From positions 1 to 64,000 of the forward strand of contig JACEFZ010001393.1 in NCBI GenBank assembly GCA_014155875.1: a stretch of DNA of 64,000 nucleotides, read 5' to 3'. The position numbers and the translations under genes were made by a program. The notes below the pieces were generated by a model, which was not told where the DNA came from, did no database searches, and saw only the letters and a program-made list of their open reading frames with translations. The DNA comes from Cepaea nemoralis (Eukaryota > Mollusca > Gastropoda > Stylommatophora > Helicidae). Shown piece by piece: positions 22,523 to 33,514 of this stretch (within the stretch, counting starts at the first letter, position 1; each line of letters opens with the position of its first letter).

Positions 22523-22530
22523 AACGATTG
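22226..22530 (+). mobile_element. tRNA-headed SINE (family 2), first copy
   Basis: GGTGGTGTAGTGATCAGCACG is a good Pol III A-box region (tRNA Gly/Glu/Val type) and GTATGATTCCACC occupies the B-box position. A body with CACCTGGTCACCGTG and GTACCAGGGCAAGC follows. It ends in a (TA)n run at 22,489-22,516. The second copy, at 28,260-28,560, belongs to the 6-kb duplication. 22,531-22,737 is non-coding sequence shared with that copy up to about 22,715. Confidence 0.7.
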
Positions 22531-22737
22531 ACTAATTATTGGGAGGCCTTGGCAATTAATCCGGTGCAAACAGTTTTGTGCAAACAGAAAGAGTTCGTCG
22601 CAAATTGAAATTACCGTGGGGTTTACAGATGTTCCACATTCGAACAATACCTGTGACTGTGTGTTTTAACTGTTTCAGCTGAAGTATTATTCTTGTATTC
22701 ACATCATGTGATGTTTTTTATAAATTCTTATTAATTC

Positions 22738-24045
22738 CAAAACACCTTGCCTCTCTAGTTGGCTTGATATTTTCATGGCAATTACCTTCTCCAGCAGCTT
22801 GCCTATTGTATTCTACATGGTTATAATTCGATATCCCTGAATTTTTGTGTGGTCTTTGTCAGGCTTCATCAAGGGAATCAGATAGCTGTGTAACCATTCC
22901 TCCTTGATGCTAGCACTCCTATACTGTTGTTGTACATGTCTGCTAGTTTCTCTAGCTCATTGTCGGTACACCTATTTATGTCGTCGTATCTTATGCCATC
23001 AGGCCTGGAGCACTGTTTTTTGATCGTCGAAGCACAGCCTTGATTTCTTTCACTGTCACTGTGTCTTCATCCGAAGTGTTCTGGGCCTTGCATCTGTCTG
23101 AGGTGACCTCCTTGCCAGTTTTCCGGCCTCCCATGTCTGTCTGGTTGCTCTGCTCAAGGTAGCGTTCAAAGGGGGCTTTGCCCTTGTCCTCGTCAGTCCT
23201 CTGCCAGATGAGGTCAGCACCTTGGAAGTCAGAAATGCTCTTATTCTTGACTAACCACTCATGCTTTTATGTAGTCGCCAGAACAATTTCAGTGACTTGT
23301 CTGTGCTTACTCTTTGACACACCTCTGCCCATTTTTCGCTTTTAACAACCTTGACCATTTTTTTTGAAGTAGCTTACTTTTGTGTGCATCTCTTTTTCTA
23401 AGTGCAAGCAGGGACTAGGATGACCAGCTCTGTTCTTCTTGGCATTTTGCCATCTCCTTACAGCACTACGCTTATCCACCCAAGCCTTCTCCACCTCGAA
23501 ACTCCACCACGGTGGCTGCTCCCAGCTTATTTTCCTGCCCTGAAACGTTCTGCGCTTGTCACGTCTTATTTTACTCACCACATCTTGCCCTGTACTGTCA
23601 TACTGGAACGTCTTTACCTTTAGCTTGTGCTGCCTGGTTCTGCCTTTCTCCACCAGTATGCTGCAAGGGTGGTGGTCGCTGCCATGGTGTCCTAGGACAC
23701 CCCATCTACACACTGTAGTGAGTGAAGGTGAAACTAGCGCCAGATCAATAGCACTGTCCTCATCCCCCGGACGGCTTGCTGTCCTGGTGACACAGCCACT
23801 TTTTATACAAACCAGGTCGATGGTTTCCAGTGCAGTCTCGAGCTCCTCCCCCTGTGTATTGGAGGAAGTGTTTCCCCATGATCTGCCTTTAGCGTTGAAG
23901 TCACCACAGAAAATAACATTTCTCTCGTGGCCTAATATGCCACTTAAGCACTGTCACTTCTGGGCGTCCACACTGGCATTGCGGGCATAAACATTAACCA
24001 ACACGAATGGTATACTGGAATGAACTCTCAACAACGTGAGAGACA
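22738..24045 (-). pseudogene. I-clade LINE fragment, second (duplicated) copy
   Basis: This matches 16,645-17,955 (N-terminal part of the RT frame plus endonuclease remnant) with many single-base deletions, for example at 22,918, 23,007, 23,256 and 23,527, so no long frame survives. It begins abruptly inside the RT at AAAACACC, which is shared by both breakpoints. Confidence 0.9.
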
Positions 24046-24219
24046 TTTATAAAAAAACACAGACAGTATAGAACACAGACAGTATAGAAAAAACAGAAAA
24101 AAGGTATAGAACACAGACAGTATAGAAAAAACAAAAACAAATGTAGAACACAGACAATGTAAACACAGACAATGTAGAACACAGACAATGTAGAACACAG
24201 ACAGTATAGAACACATACA
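24046..24219. repeat. 16-bp minisatellite segment, corrupted copy
   Basis: This corresponds to 17,956-18,167 but carries irregular A/T insertions (AGAAAAAACAGAAAAAAGG and similar). The right end includes the TSD AACACATACA (24,210-24,219). Confidence 0.9.
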
Positions 24220-27200
24220 TTCATTGGCACCTTTCCGTCTTGACAGACGATAGTTTGGTACATTGTGCTTTAAAAAGGCTTAATAACTACGATCCATGGC
24301 GGTGGCGAGTGTGGCTGGTAAGGCCAATTCTTGCTGCAAATGTTTGCCCACAGTAGGTGCATGTGAAAACATGGTCATTTCCACCATTTTGCACCATCTT
24401 ACGTCTCTCACGCTCTGTGTGTGCTTTATCTGCAATCATTTCCTCCTTTGTCTTTATTCCGTTTCTGATAGTTGCCCTCCATGCAACACGTTCAGCGGCG
24501 ACGTCCTCCCAATGTGCATTATCAATGCCTGTATCAATCATGTCCCGCTTACACACATCTTTGTATCGTAGTAGAGGCCGACCCTGAGATCTCCTACCCG
24601 TCTGTAATTCACCAAAAAAGATGTCCTTTGGTATTCTACCATCATCCATCCTCCTAACGTGTCCTATCCATCTAAGTCTACGAAGACTGAGCATGGAATA
24701 CACCGTCACACAACCTGATCTTTCCAATACTTCAGTATTTGTGATTTTGTCTTGCCACTTAATACCAAGTATTCTTCGCAGACACCGCATATGAAAGCTG
24801 TTTAAACGTTTCTCTTGGCGTGAGTAAGTTGTCCAGGTTTCACTGCCATAAAGAAGAGTACTAAGGACACAGGCTTGGTAGACGAGGACTTTTGTTTTGG
24901 CAGTAAGCTTCCTGTTCTCCCAGACTCTTTTTGCTAACATGTTCATTGTTGTTGCTGCCTTGCCAATCCTGATGTTGATTTCCTGATCGAGGGATAATTT
25001 GCTATTTACCTCTGATCCTAGATATGTAAAATGGTCTACTATCTCCAGTTCGGCGTCGTCAATAAAGATTGATGGTACACCATGTGCACCTTGTGACATA
25101 ATCTGTGTCTTCTTTTTGTTAATTGTTAAACCAAATTCAGAACAAGCATTGGAGAATGCAGATAGTAGATGTTGTAATTCTTCCTCAGAGTGGGTCGTAA
25201 TCGCAGCATCATCCGCAAAAAGCAACTCTCTGATTAGTACCCTGCTAATTTTGGTCTTGGCCTTCAATCTCTGAGCATTATAGAGGCCACCATCTGAGCG
25301 TGAGTGAATGTATATACCATCATCCTGATCACGAAAGGCATATTTCAGTAGAAGTGAAAAGTATATCCCAAAGAGGGTGGGGGCTAGCACACAGCCTTGC
25401 TTAACTCCACTCTTGATTTCAAACTCTTCTGAAGTTGAGCCATCAAACTTGATTATACCCTTCATGCCTGTGTGGAACGATTCCACAATGGACAGAAGAG
25501 TTGGTGGGCAGCCAATCTTCTTTAGTGCTTTGAACAGACCCTCACGACTGACCAAATCGAATGCCTTTGTGAGGTCGATGAAGGCAATAAACAGTGGCTG
25601 ATTTTGTTCCCGGCATTTTTCTTGCATCTGTCGCAATGAGAATATCATATCAATGGTAGACCGGTTCTGACGGAAGCCACACTGTGATTCGGGGTAGACT
25701 TGATCTCCCAGGACTTGAAGTCTGTGCAGGACAATTCTGGCAAATACTTTCCCAACAATACACAGAAGTGAGATACCCCTATAGTTGTTACAGTCGCTCC
25801 GATCTCCGTTGTTCTTGTACAGCGTTATGATGTTTGAATCTTTGAAATCCTGTGGGACTTGTCCTTCTCGCCAGCATAGCTCTATTAGCTGGTGGATCTG
25901 TAGAGCGAGTGTGTCTTGCCCACTCCTGATCACCTCTATTGGAATCCCATCCTTACCTGGAGCCTTGCCAGATGCAAGCTCATTTATAGCACACTTAACT
26001 TCTGTTATAGTGGGAAGTGTGTCCAGGTGGTCAAGAGTTGGCAGGGCCTCTATGGCGTTGAGGGCATCATCCGCTAGCTTGGTCTCACTTGAGTAAAGCT
26101 CTAAATAGTGCTCGACCCATCTATCCATCTGCTGTTTCTTATCAGTGATGATTTCTCCAGTCAAGGTTTTCAGCGGTGCACTTCTTTTGATCATTGGACC
26201 ACAGGCTTTCTTTATCCCTTCATACATGCTTCTGATGTTTCCCTTATCACTTGCGATTTGAATGGACTCACATAACTTGATCCAATAGTCATTCGCACAC
26301 TGCCTGGCAGCCTTTTGTACATCCTTCCTTGCTTGCTTCAGCTCACTCAGAGTGTTACGCGTTGGTCTTTCCTTGTTTCTTAAGAGAGCTATCTTCTTTT
26401 TATCAATCAAGGGCTGCAGTATCTGGCTGTTTGCCGCAAACCAGTCCTGCCTCTTATGATCCACAGTGCCGTAAACCCCTACCGCTGTTTTATAAATAGT
26501 TTCCTTAAGTTTACTCCATTTATCATTTACTATACAATTTTCTGATGTATCATTGAAAGCGTCTTCAAGTTGCTGTTGAAATTCAAAGCACTTTCCAGGA
26601 TCGTGAGTGTTAGTAATATTAATCCTGGGGCTAGACTTGTGTTTAGCTGTGTAGATTCTCTTTGGTCTCAGTCTAACCCTTGCAACAACCAAAGAATGAT
26701 CTGTATCACAGTCAGCACTGTGGTAACTTCGAGTTAATGATGTATGGTTCAGATGTTGTCTCCGTGTGATAATGAAGTCCAGCTGATGCCAATGGCCGGA
26801 TCTTGGATGTTTCCATGTGACCTTATGCATCTCTTTTGTTTTAAAAAAGGAGTTTGTAATACATAGGTCATTTCTAGTGCAATGCTCCAGCAGCCTTTGC
26901 CCATTATCATTCATGCGACCGATGTTGTATTTTCCAAGGCACACTGGCCATGAACTCGAGTCCTTGCCCACACGAGCATTGAAATCACCGAGCATATAAA
27001 TGTAGTCGGATTTTGGAACTGCCTTGATCGCAGAGTCTAGCTGCTCATAGAACGTATCCTTCACATCATCAGAGGAAGCGAGTGTCGGTGCATATGCAGT
27101 GAGAATGGTGGCAAATCCACAGGAGGTTGCCAAGCGCAGTGATAATAATCTTTCATTACCTCCAGCTGGGATATCAATCATTCCCAGTAGCGAATTCTTC

Positions 27201-28195
27201 ACTGCAAAGCCCACACCATGTTGCCTTTTTTCTGCCTGCCCTCTTCCCTTCCAAAAAAAGGTGTAATTGTTTTCCCTGAGTGACCCTTCCTCAGCGAGGC
27301 GAGTCTCCTGCAGGCCAGCAATATCAATGTTAAGACGATCGAGTTCAGCATCAATCACAGCCGTTTTTCTCACATCGTCAATATTTGTCAAGTCAGTGGA
27401 AAATCCTGGACACATGGTTCTCACGTTCCAGGTTGCAAGCCGTAGCTTGAGGTTTCTATTCTTTTTATTAGTACCTGGTGCATTGGTTTTACAGCCTGCG
27501 ATTCAGATTTTGTCCTAGCCCCAAGCACCCATTGAAGCAGGCAGGCTGTGGCGGATCAGCACCCAATTGGCTGGGGGCTGCCCAGCTTGAGGCGGGCGGT
27601 AGCTGATCAGTGACACCTGTAGGTGTCTCCCACCGTCAGAGGCAACGCGTGGCGCCCCATGTCTACGCCAACTGACAAGGACTTATAACCCGTAACAGTT
27701 GCCTCTCGCTTTGATTCTGAGACCGATTAAGACCAGGGATGGAGTTATTGCCGCTCCATAGCACAAAGCCTGGGCTAAAATAAAGAAACCATGTGTTGCC
27801 CATGCAGCATGATCCCTCTCTCGGCCTGCCTAGTTCACTCCAGAGGAAAGTTGACACCTATAATCTGGAACAAGACAAGCTGCAGAAGCTGCCGGATCAG
27901 CAAAGCAATGCTCTAACTGTCCGCCTGTCGGAGCTTCGATCCTAGACCAGCTGCCAACCAAGGCTTAGGGCCTGGTCTGCCCTGCCATGACTTATTTTGT
28001 CTTTGGGTTGCATTTCCTCGCACCAGGATAAGGCTAGTACCCTCCCAATTGCGCTCTTCCGCCCGAAGCCGTTGGCACAATGTGGGGTGTCGCGTTTGGT
28101 AAGCGCCGCCCAACATTCGGCGCTGACAGAAAGCAGGTAGTACCGTCTACTGTCATACGGTAGCTCAGTCATATCTGACTAAGACCTGACTACCA
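24220..28195 (-). mobile_element. full-length RTE-like LINE, copy B (ORF intact)
   Basis: This is the duplicated counterpart of 18,168-22,161. The flanking TSD is AACACATACA on the left and AACACATGCA (28,196-28,205) on the right, with one mismatch. It has the same 5' region, a 1045-codon ORF without stops and the same short 3' UTR. Since the TSD and array context are shared with copy A, both copies come from one insertion followed by segmental duplication. Confidence 0.92.
24287..27424 (-). CDS. intact endonuclease-reverse transcriptase of RTE-like LINE
   Basis: This polyprotein nicks target DNA and reverse-transcribes the LINE RNA. The APE endonuclease lies at about 1-250: WNVRTM at the start (catalytic Asn just before residue 1), GLQETRL with catalytic Glu40, GDFNARVG at 146-153 and DHSLVVAR from 242. 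RT motifs: APGKDGIP (488-495), NYRGISLL (547-554), FIDLTKAFDLVSREG with catalytic Asp617, GVKQGCVLAPTLFG (673-686) and FADD (736-739). The thumb includes LLYGSETWTTYS. The last 25 residues form a C2H2 zinc finger (CTYCGQTF...HTRHRH). The listed start is a GTG inside WNVRTM. The frame is open further upstream to a TGA near 27,500 without an ATG, so the true start is unresolved (Met4, or a non-AUG or upstream mechanism). This is the most intact transposon gene in the window. Confidence 0.92.
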   Translation of the reverse strand: MRTMCPGFSTDLTNIDDVRKTAVIDAELDRLNIDIAGLQETRLAEEGSLRENNYTFFWKGRGQAEKRQHGVGFAVKNSLLGMIDIPAGGNERLLSLRLATSCGFATILTAYAPTLASSDDVKDTFYEQLDSAIKAVPKSDYIYMLGDFNARVGKDSSSWPVCLGKYNIGRMNDNGQRLLEHCTRNDLCITNSFFKTKEMHKVTWKHPRSGHWHQLDFIITRRQHLNHTSLTRSYHSADCDTDHSLVVARVRLRPKRIYTAKHKSSPRINITNTHDPGKCFEFQQQLEDAFNDTSENCIVNDKWSKLKETIYKTAVGVYGTVDHKRQDWFAANSQILQPLIDKKKIALLRNKERPTRNTLSELKQARKDVQKAARQCANDYWIKLCESIQIASDKGNIRSMYEGIKKACGPMIKRSAPLKTLTGEIITDKKQQMDRWVEHYLELYSSETKLADDALNAIEALPTLDHLDTLPTITEVKCAINELASGKAPGKDGIPIEVIRSGQDTLALQIHQLIELCWREGQVPQDFKDSNIITLYKNNGDRSDCNNYRGISLLCIVGKVFARIVLHRLQVLGDQVYPESQCGFRQNRSTIDMIFSLRQMQEKCREQNQPLFIAFIDLTKAFDLVSREGLFKALKKIGCPPTLLSIVESFHTGMKGIIKFDGSTSEEFEIKSGVKQGCVLAPTLFGIYFSLLLKYAFRDQDDGIYIHSRSDGGLYNAQRLKAKTKISRVLIRELLFADDAAITTHSEEELQHLLSAFSNACSEFGLTINKKKTQIMSQGAHGVPSIFIDDAELEIVDHFTYLGSEVNSKLSLDQEINIRIGKAATTMNMLAKRVWENRKLTAKTKVLVYQACVLSTLLYGSETWTTYSRQEKRLNSFHMRCLRRILGIKWQDKITNTEVLERSGCVTVYSMLSLRRLRWIGHVRRMDDGRIPKDIFFGELQTGRRSQGRPLLRYKDVCKRDMIDTGIDNAHWEDVAAERVAWRATIRNGIKTKEEMIADKAHTERERRKMVQNGGNDHVFTCTYCGQTFAARIGLTSHTRHRHGS

Positions 28196-28205
28196 AACAC
28201 ATGCA

Positions 28206-28600
28206 ATGTAGAAGATATACAATATAGAACACAGACAATAGAGATTAACAGAGTACACTGCAAGAGTCCTGGTGGTGTAGTGATCAGCACGACTGCCCGC
28301 TGCCCCAATGATCGTGCGTATGATTCCACCTGGAGTTAGGGAAGCTTGTTACACATTCACCTGGTCACCGTGTGACATCCTAAAACGGGTACCAGGGCAA
28401 GCTCCTCGCAAGTAAATGATGCGGCGGGAAGATAACGACCACCTGACCTGTCCTGCACCGATTGACATGTAAATATATGAGAAGAGCACCTTATACCCAA
28501 TATGGCTAAATGTGTGGGACAATGTGTAATATATATATACTATATAATATATATAAAAAATAAACGATTGACTAATTATTGGGAGGCCTTGGCAATTAAT
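28206..28600 (+). mobile_element. minisatellite remnant and SINE family 2, second copy
   Basis: This is the duplicate of 22,172-22,530: two degenerate 16-bp units, then the tRNA-like head GGTGGTGTAGTGATCAGCACG and body, ending in an irregular TA-rich stretch at 28,529-28,560. The similarity to the first copy continues to about 28,755. Confidence 0.75.
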
Positions 28601-28755
28601 CCGGTGCAAACAGTTTTTGTGCAAACAGAAAGAGTTCGTCGCAAATTGAAATTACCGTGGGGTTTACAGATGTTCCACATTCGAACAATACCTGTGACTG
28701 TGTGTTTTAACTGTTTCAGCTGAAGTATTATTCTTGTATTCACATCATGTGATGT

Positions 28756-28959
28756 ATAATATAACTCTGCAGTATACATCTGACGAGATGCAGCGAGATA
28801 TGCCAGGCATTAAATCCTGCAACATATTGTTTGTGGCTTTATAGTTTAAATTCACTAAATGAATACATTGTTTTGAAGAAAATATATATATATATTTTTT
28901 TTTAAACAAACAAAAATAACGCACAGTAAACAGCACATTAATTAACTAATAAAACAAAG
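28756..28959. other. unique AT-rich sequence after the duplication
   Basis: Similarity to copy A stops after CACATCATGTGATGT. Nothing coding is recognisable here. An AT microsatellite lies at about 28,880-28,905. Confidence 0.5.
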
Positions 28960-29840
28960 GAGTAAAAAGTAAAATTAAATATTTTTTAACCCAACCCCCC
29001 AAAAAATTTTTAAAAGTTCCCAATTAAGCTGTAATGTGGACCCCCCCCCCCCCCCAAAAACGAGAAATTATAAGAATGATAAAGAATCCCGCCAAAACCC
29101 CTTGAAAGGGGAAAAAAACCCAAAACACAACCTTTAAAGGGGTTCTCAGAAAAAAATTTTAAGGGGCAAATTTTAAAACAATTTTGTAAACTTTAAACAA
29201 TTTTTACGTTTTAAGGAAAAATTTTTTGGGAAAGTTTGTCCCGGTTAAAAAAATGTACCCCCCTTTAACCCCCTTTTGGTTTCATTTTAAGGATAAATTT
29301 TAAATATTTTATACTTAAAAAGGGGGATTTAAAATTTTTAACAAAAGCTCTTTGTTTTTCCGATCTTGACAACCTTTCAGGACTTTGGGGTATAAGGAAA
29401 ATTTATTTTTAAAGGGTCTTCGGGGGAAAAAGGATCTTTAAAACACAAAAAACGCAGCTTGGGGGAAAGTTTGGAAAAAACCCGCTATGAAACAATTTTG
29501 GGAGTTATGCAACGTTAAGTTTTGTTTAAATAAGGAAAAATAAAAAAGGGGAGCTAAAATGCCATTTTGGGAAAAGGGAAAAAACCGGGGGTCGAAAAAT
29601 GATTTAAAAAGCTGGGGGGTAACGGCCATGGTTCCCCAAAATGATTTCTTGTTCGGATTGGGGAGTTTGTTTTTTAATTAACAATCCCACATTGGGTAAA
29701 TAAAAGCTGTTGTTCGGTACCAAATGCCCCGTTTCCCCGTTTAAAAAAAATTGAAAACTTTAAAGGGTTTAATTTTCCAAAATATTTTTGGGGGCCCCTT
29801 TTTTGGATGTTTTCAACTTCCTCCCATTTTATTTTTAAAA
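28960..29840. other. region with inflated homopolymers, probably poor sequence
   Basis: Runs of 4-17 identical bases (A, T, C, G) occur every few bases, including a C17 near 29,041, unlike anything around it. This texture suggests low-quality base calls in an unpolished region. No feature should be inferred from it. Confidence 0.65.
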
Positions 29841-30210
29841 AAACAAAGACAAATTGAAAAACTTACAAAATAAGATTCACTTTCCAATTCTTGAATCGCC
29901 CAAACATTTCATTATGTGGCCAAATTCGCCTTCTTATGATCTAAAATACCTTAATTATAAACATTTGATAACTGACAGATATACAATTATTCAACTCTCA
30001 ATAATTGGCGGCCGTATAAACTGGCCATTGCCACAACGGGTCTCGACGTTTCCAACCTCTACCACTGTCGCTCTCTGAGTCTCAAGTTTAGGAGTGCTCA
30101 TTCTCTCCTGACCATTGTCAAAGCGTGCTTCTCGCCGTAAGGCGGAGTTCACAATTCAGTGTGATCAGAACTCACATTTCAGCTCATGACATAAGAGTTA
30201 TTTTCTAGTA
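29841..30210. other. no recognised feature
   Basis: This is ordinary AT-rich sequence. The region 30,000-30,170 has balanced composition but no motif that I recognise. Confidence 0.4.
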
Positions 30211-30216
30211 TTATTT

Positions 30217-30249
30217 CTCCTCCTCCTCCTCCTCCTCTTCCTCCTCCTC

Positions 30250-30330
<81 letters not shown>
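30217..30330. repeat. compound CTC/CTA microsatellite
   Basis: CTC (CCT) repeats at 30,217-30,250 pass into about 26 CTA repeats (30,251-30,330). A poly-Val frame on the minus strand is an artefact. Confidence 0.95.
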
Positions 30331-31144
30331 TTGTCTCTATATATACACACATTTGATTGTCTGGCATATTTTGCCATAGCTCACCAGAAGCGTATTCCAG
30401 TAACATGTTCAATGTATAATGAAGTAGCGTCATGAATCATTTCAAAGGAAATACACGATACCCTTTGTTATGTTCCTCTGTCCACACGTGAACTATAAGG
30501 AGGCAGTCCTGTATGTATGTCTTGACATAACTGCAGTTTTCACACGTATATAGCAGTCACCTGTGCATGGCTCAGTAACATTTGGTTGTATTGTAGTAAA
30601 CAACCCACTGATGAGACATATACGGCAGACATTAAATTCTGCAATATATTTTTGTGTCTTCATTATACAAATTCACAAATGAAAGCATTGTTTTTAATTG
30701 TGGTATTTCTTTGTTTTGTTTTTTCGATGGCCGTAATTCTTATATTCTTACAATGTAATTGTAACCTTAATTGCACGCATTGCGTTCAGATAAGGCTATA
30801 TTGTTACTTTAGAATTGCTTCTCAGGGGAAATAATCATATAACGTAAGGAAAGACAAATCTGCTCAATCCTACTGTTAATTTTAAAAAAATGGAGTTATG
30901 ACTGTTCTGGAGAGCAGGGTTGTAGCAGAGACAGAAAAATACATCCTGCAGATGACAACATGAATGCTGCTTAAATAAGTGTAATGATTGATACTCGAGA
31001 CGGTCAGAATTGTTATGTCATCTCCATTTATTGAGTCGATCGTCATTCAAGAGTCTTGTCAGATCAGTCGAGATCTGTGTGCCTGTGGGATGGGATATGT
31101 GTAACCTTGCTCTGATTTAACGTGTACTTGAGGAATCTGTGGAA
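30331..31144. other. no recognised feature
   Basis: No coding or repeat signal that I can support. 30,590-30,720 resembles 28,790-28,870 and 53,240-53,330 (GAGA-ATATGCCAGGCA-TAAAT, then ATATTGTTT), so a diverged dispersed repeat may be present. Confidence 0.35.
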
Positions 31145-31300
31145 AGCTGCGATGGCCTCGCGGTGAGTGCACGGCTAGTATTGCATTGGTTTAGGTTCAA
31201 GGGTAGATACAGGTGAAATGTTCTGCCCAAGAATTACAAGACAGAACTGGGAAATGGGTAGCACAGAGTTGGCTGGTCAGTTGAAGGCTCCGATGGGAGT
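31145..31300 (+). mobile_element. candidate tRNA-derived SINE
   Basis: GATGGCCTCGCGGTGAGTGC and, about 30 nt later, GGTTCAAGGGT are spaced like A and B boxes of a tRNA-derived promoter. No second copy was found in the window. Confidence 0.45.
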
Positions 31301-32663
31301 CTGCGGCGTAGTAATTACGCTTCTTGCCTCAACGTCTGAAGGCTGCAGCTTCTATGCCGGGTTACGTTCATGAGTTCAGTTTTTTTTTTTTTTTTTTGGA
31401 GACTTCCGGGGCTCGTTTCTGAGTCGCTTGACATGGATGCTCGAGTCTTGTAGAATGTCACTGTTTCTTCTTGACTCATGATATTCTGAGACTGTTTTTT
31501 GAAACATTTAAATTCAAAAGCAACGATTGTCATGTTTGGTGGTTGTGAAATGATTCTGGATTCACCTTAAAATGTTATACAGCAAAGTTGCCTGTTCTAA
31601 ACATTGTTCCCTTCAGTTGTTTGCTGGTCTTGTGCCGCAAGATCATAAAGCTTTTTAACGTTAGTCATTAATCCCGGTTCCAACTTCACGGCAAAGGGCC
31701 ACCCCACAATGATCCGTTCCTGTACCAGTGAATATCACACAAAATGTTCTTCATTGCCCAATGTGAAAAGTGGAATAGACAGTAGTCCCGGCAGACCATC
31801 AGCACACACAGCCATAAGTGCTTAAGGCCGCTGCCAGAAAGCCAATACAACAGTCCGCCACTAAAATGACAGTTCATCGTCGATGGAAGCGGCAGTCACT
31901 AGAAGACCAGCAATTGCACACACATTACTGATTAAAGCACGCCCAACTAGTTCAGCAAACTGCCGGTCACCATTTTTTTCTGAACATGCAGTTCACAATA
32001 CAAAACACCGCGGACATATGTAAAAGCATTCCATATGAAATCCACAGCTCACAGTGTCGCTCCACGCACTTAACTCAGAAGCTCTACGACGGTACCATGC
32101 ACTACCAGTCAAACATGAGGAAAAAGCAAAGAGTAGCCAGAAACAAAAACAATCCAGAGGCCAGCTCAGCAGCCTGTCCGCCATGTTGGACCGGAAGTTC
32201 ACTGTTTAACCTCTGTATTGCCAATGCCAGTGTCCTTCTCACTTCTGTTGTATTAGTTTATCGAGTCTCGTATTAGTTTATTTATCGCTTGGGAATTGTC
32301 GGCACATGCGGTCTGTGGCAGAAACTTGATTCTGCACAAGAGCAAAACTAACAGAGGAATCTCTGGGCCCGCGGTTGAAGCTTCAGTTACTGGGCGTCAT
32401 CTGTTGGTGTCTATGCTCAAACGGTATTCCTTGTTAAGATACACTACTCTGAACCTGTATAGTGTGCATGTCCCAGTTGCTGATGATGTGTCCGCAGACG
32501 CCGTCTCGTCTCCTGCCAGGTTCGGTCAACTAGCAGATTAAGTCCTGCTGTTTCAGGTAGCTGTAGGCAGTGCCAGCATTGAGCCCTTAGTCTCTAGATA
32601 TATTTAATTCCAATGGTCATGTGACAACCCAATGGTACCGGTGCTTGTATTAGAATGCAGACA

Positions 32664-32664
<1 letters not shown>
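31301..32664. other. no recognised gene
   Basis: Contains a T17 run (31,381-31,397) and otherwise mixed sequence. Short frames of 60-96 codons at 31,686-32,276 have no recognisable domain. Confidence 0.35.
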
Positions 32665-32668
<4 letters not shown>

Positions 32669-32720
<52 letters not shown>

Positions 32721-32911
32721 AACTCTGTCTGTCTGTCTGTCTGTCGGTCTGTTTGTATGTCTGTCTGTTTGTCTGTCTGTCTGTTTGTCTGTCTGACTGT
32801 CTGTCTCTCCTCGCTCTCTCTCTTCGCTCTCTCTTTCCCCTCGCTCTCTCTCCTCTCTCTCTCCTCTCTCTCTTTCTCCCCCCCCCCTCTCTCTCCTCTC
32901 TCTCTTCCCTC

Positions 32912-32961
<50 letters not shown>

Positions 32962-33154
32962 CTCGCTCTCTCTCTCTCTCTTCGCTCTCTCTCCCCTCGC
33001 TCTCTCTCTTCTCTCTCTCCCTCTCTCTCTCCCCTCTCTCTCTCCTCTCTCTTTTCCCTCTCTCTCTCCTCTCTCTCTTCCCTCTCTCTCTCTCTCTCTC
33101 CTCTCTCTCGCTCCATCTCCTCTCTCTCCTCTCTCTCTCCTCGCTCTCTCTCTC

Positions 33155-33195
<41 letters not shown>
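32669..33195. repeat. CT / CTGT compound microsatellite
   Basis: Blocks of (CT)n alternate with (CTGT)n (32,725-32,805 and 32,910-32,960) and TCTCC variants. All long frames through it are Ser/Leu or Arg/Glu artefacts. Confidence 0.97.
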
Positions 33196-33514
33196 CTCTC
33201 TCGCCGTTAACTCCCATTTTGGCATCCTCTCTCAGCTAACCCTTCCCAAATCCTCATATACCTAGCTATGCCACGCAACTCTGCCCTTACCTCCCAATAT
33301 TATTCATTTCTGTCTCTGCTTCTCTTGTCTGTGTGTTTCTGGGTCTTTCTCTATTGTTTTACCGTGTGGGATTTCTGACACAGATCCATCTTGCTACACT
33401 ATTCTCAAGGTATCTCAATATATGTCCTATCTATCGTCAGCACCTACACCTCTTGAATTGTACTTGTCTAGTTCTCTCCACATCGGTGATTCTGCCATAA
33501 CATTTTAATCTTTA

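Noticed and set aside
32604..33265. Arg/Glu-rich and Ser/Leu-rich ORFs of 168-194 codons
   Set aside because: CT/CTGT microsatellite translations.
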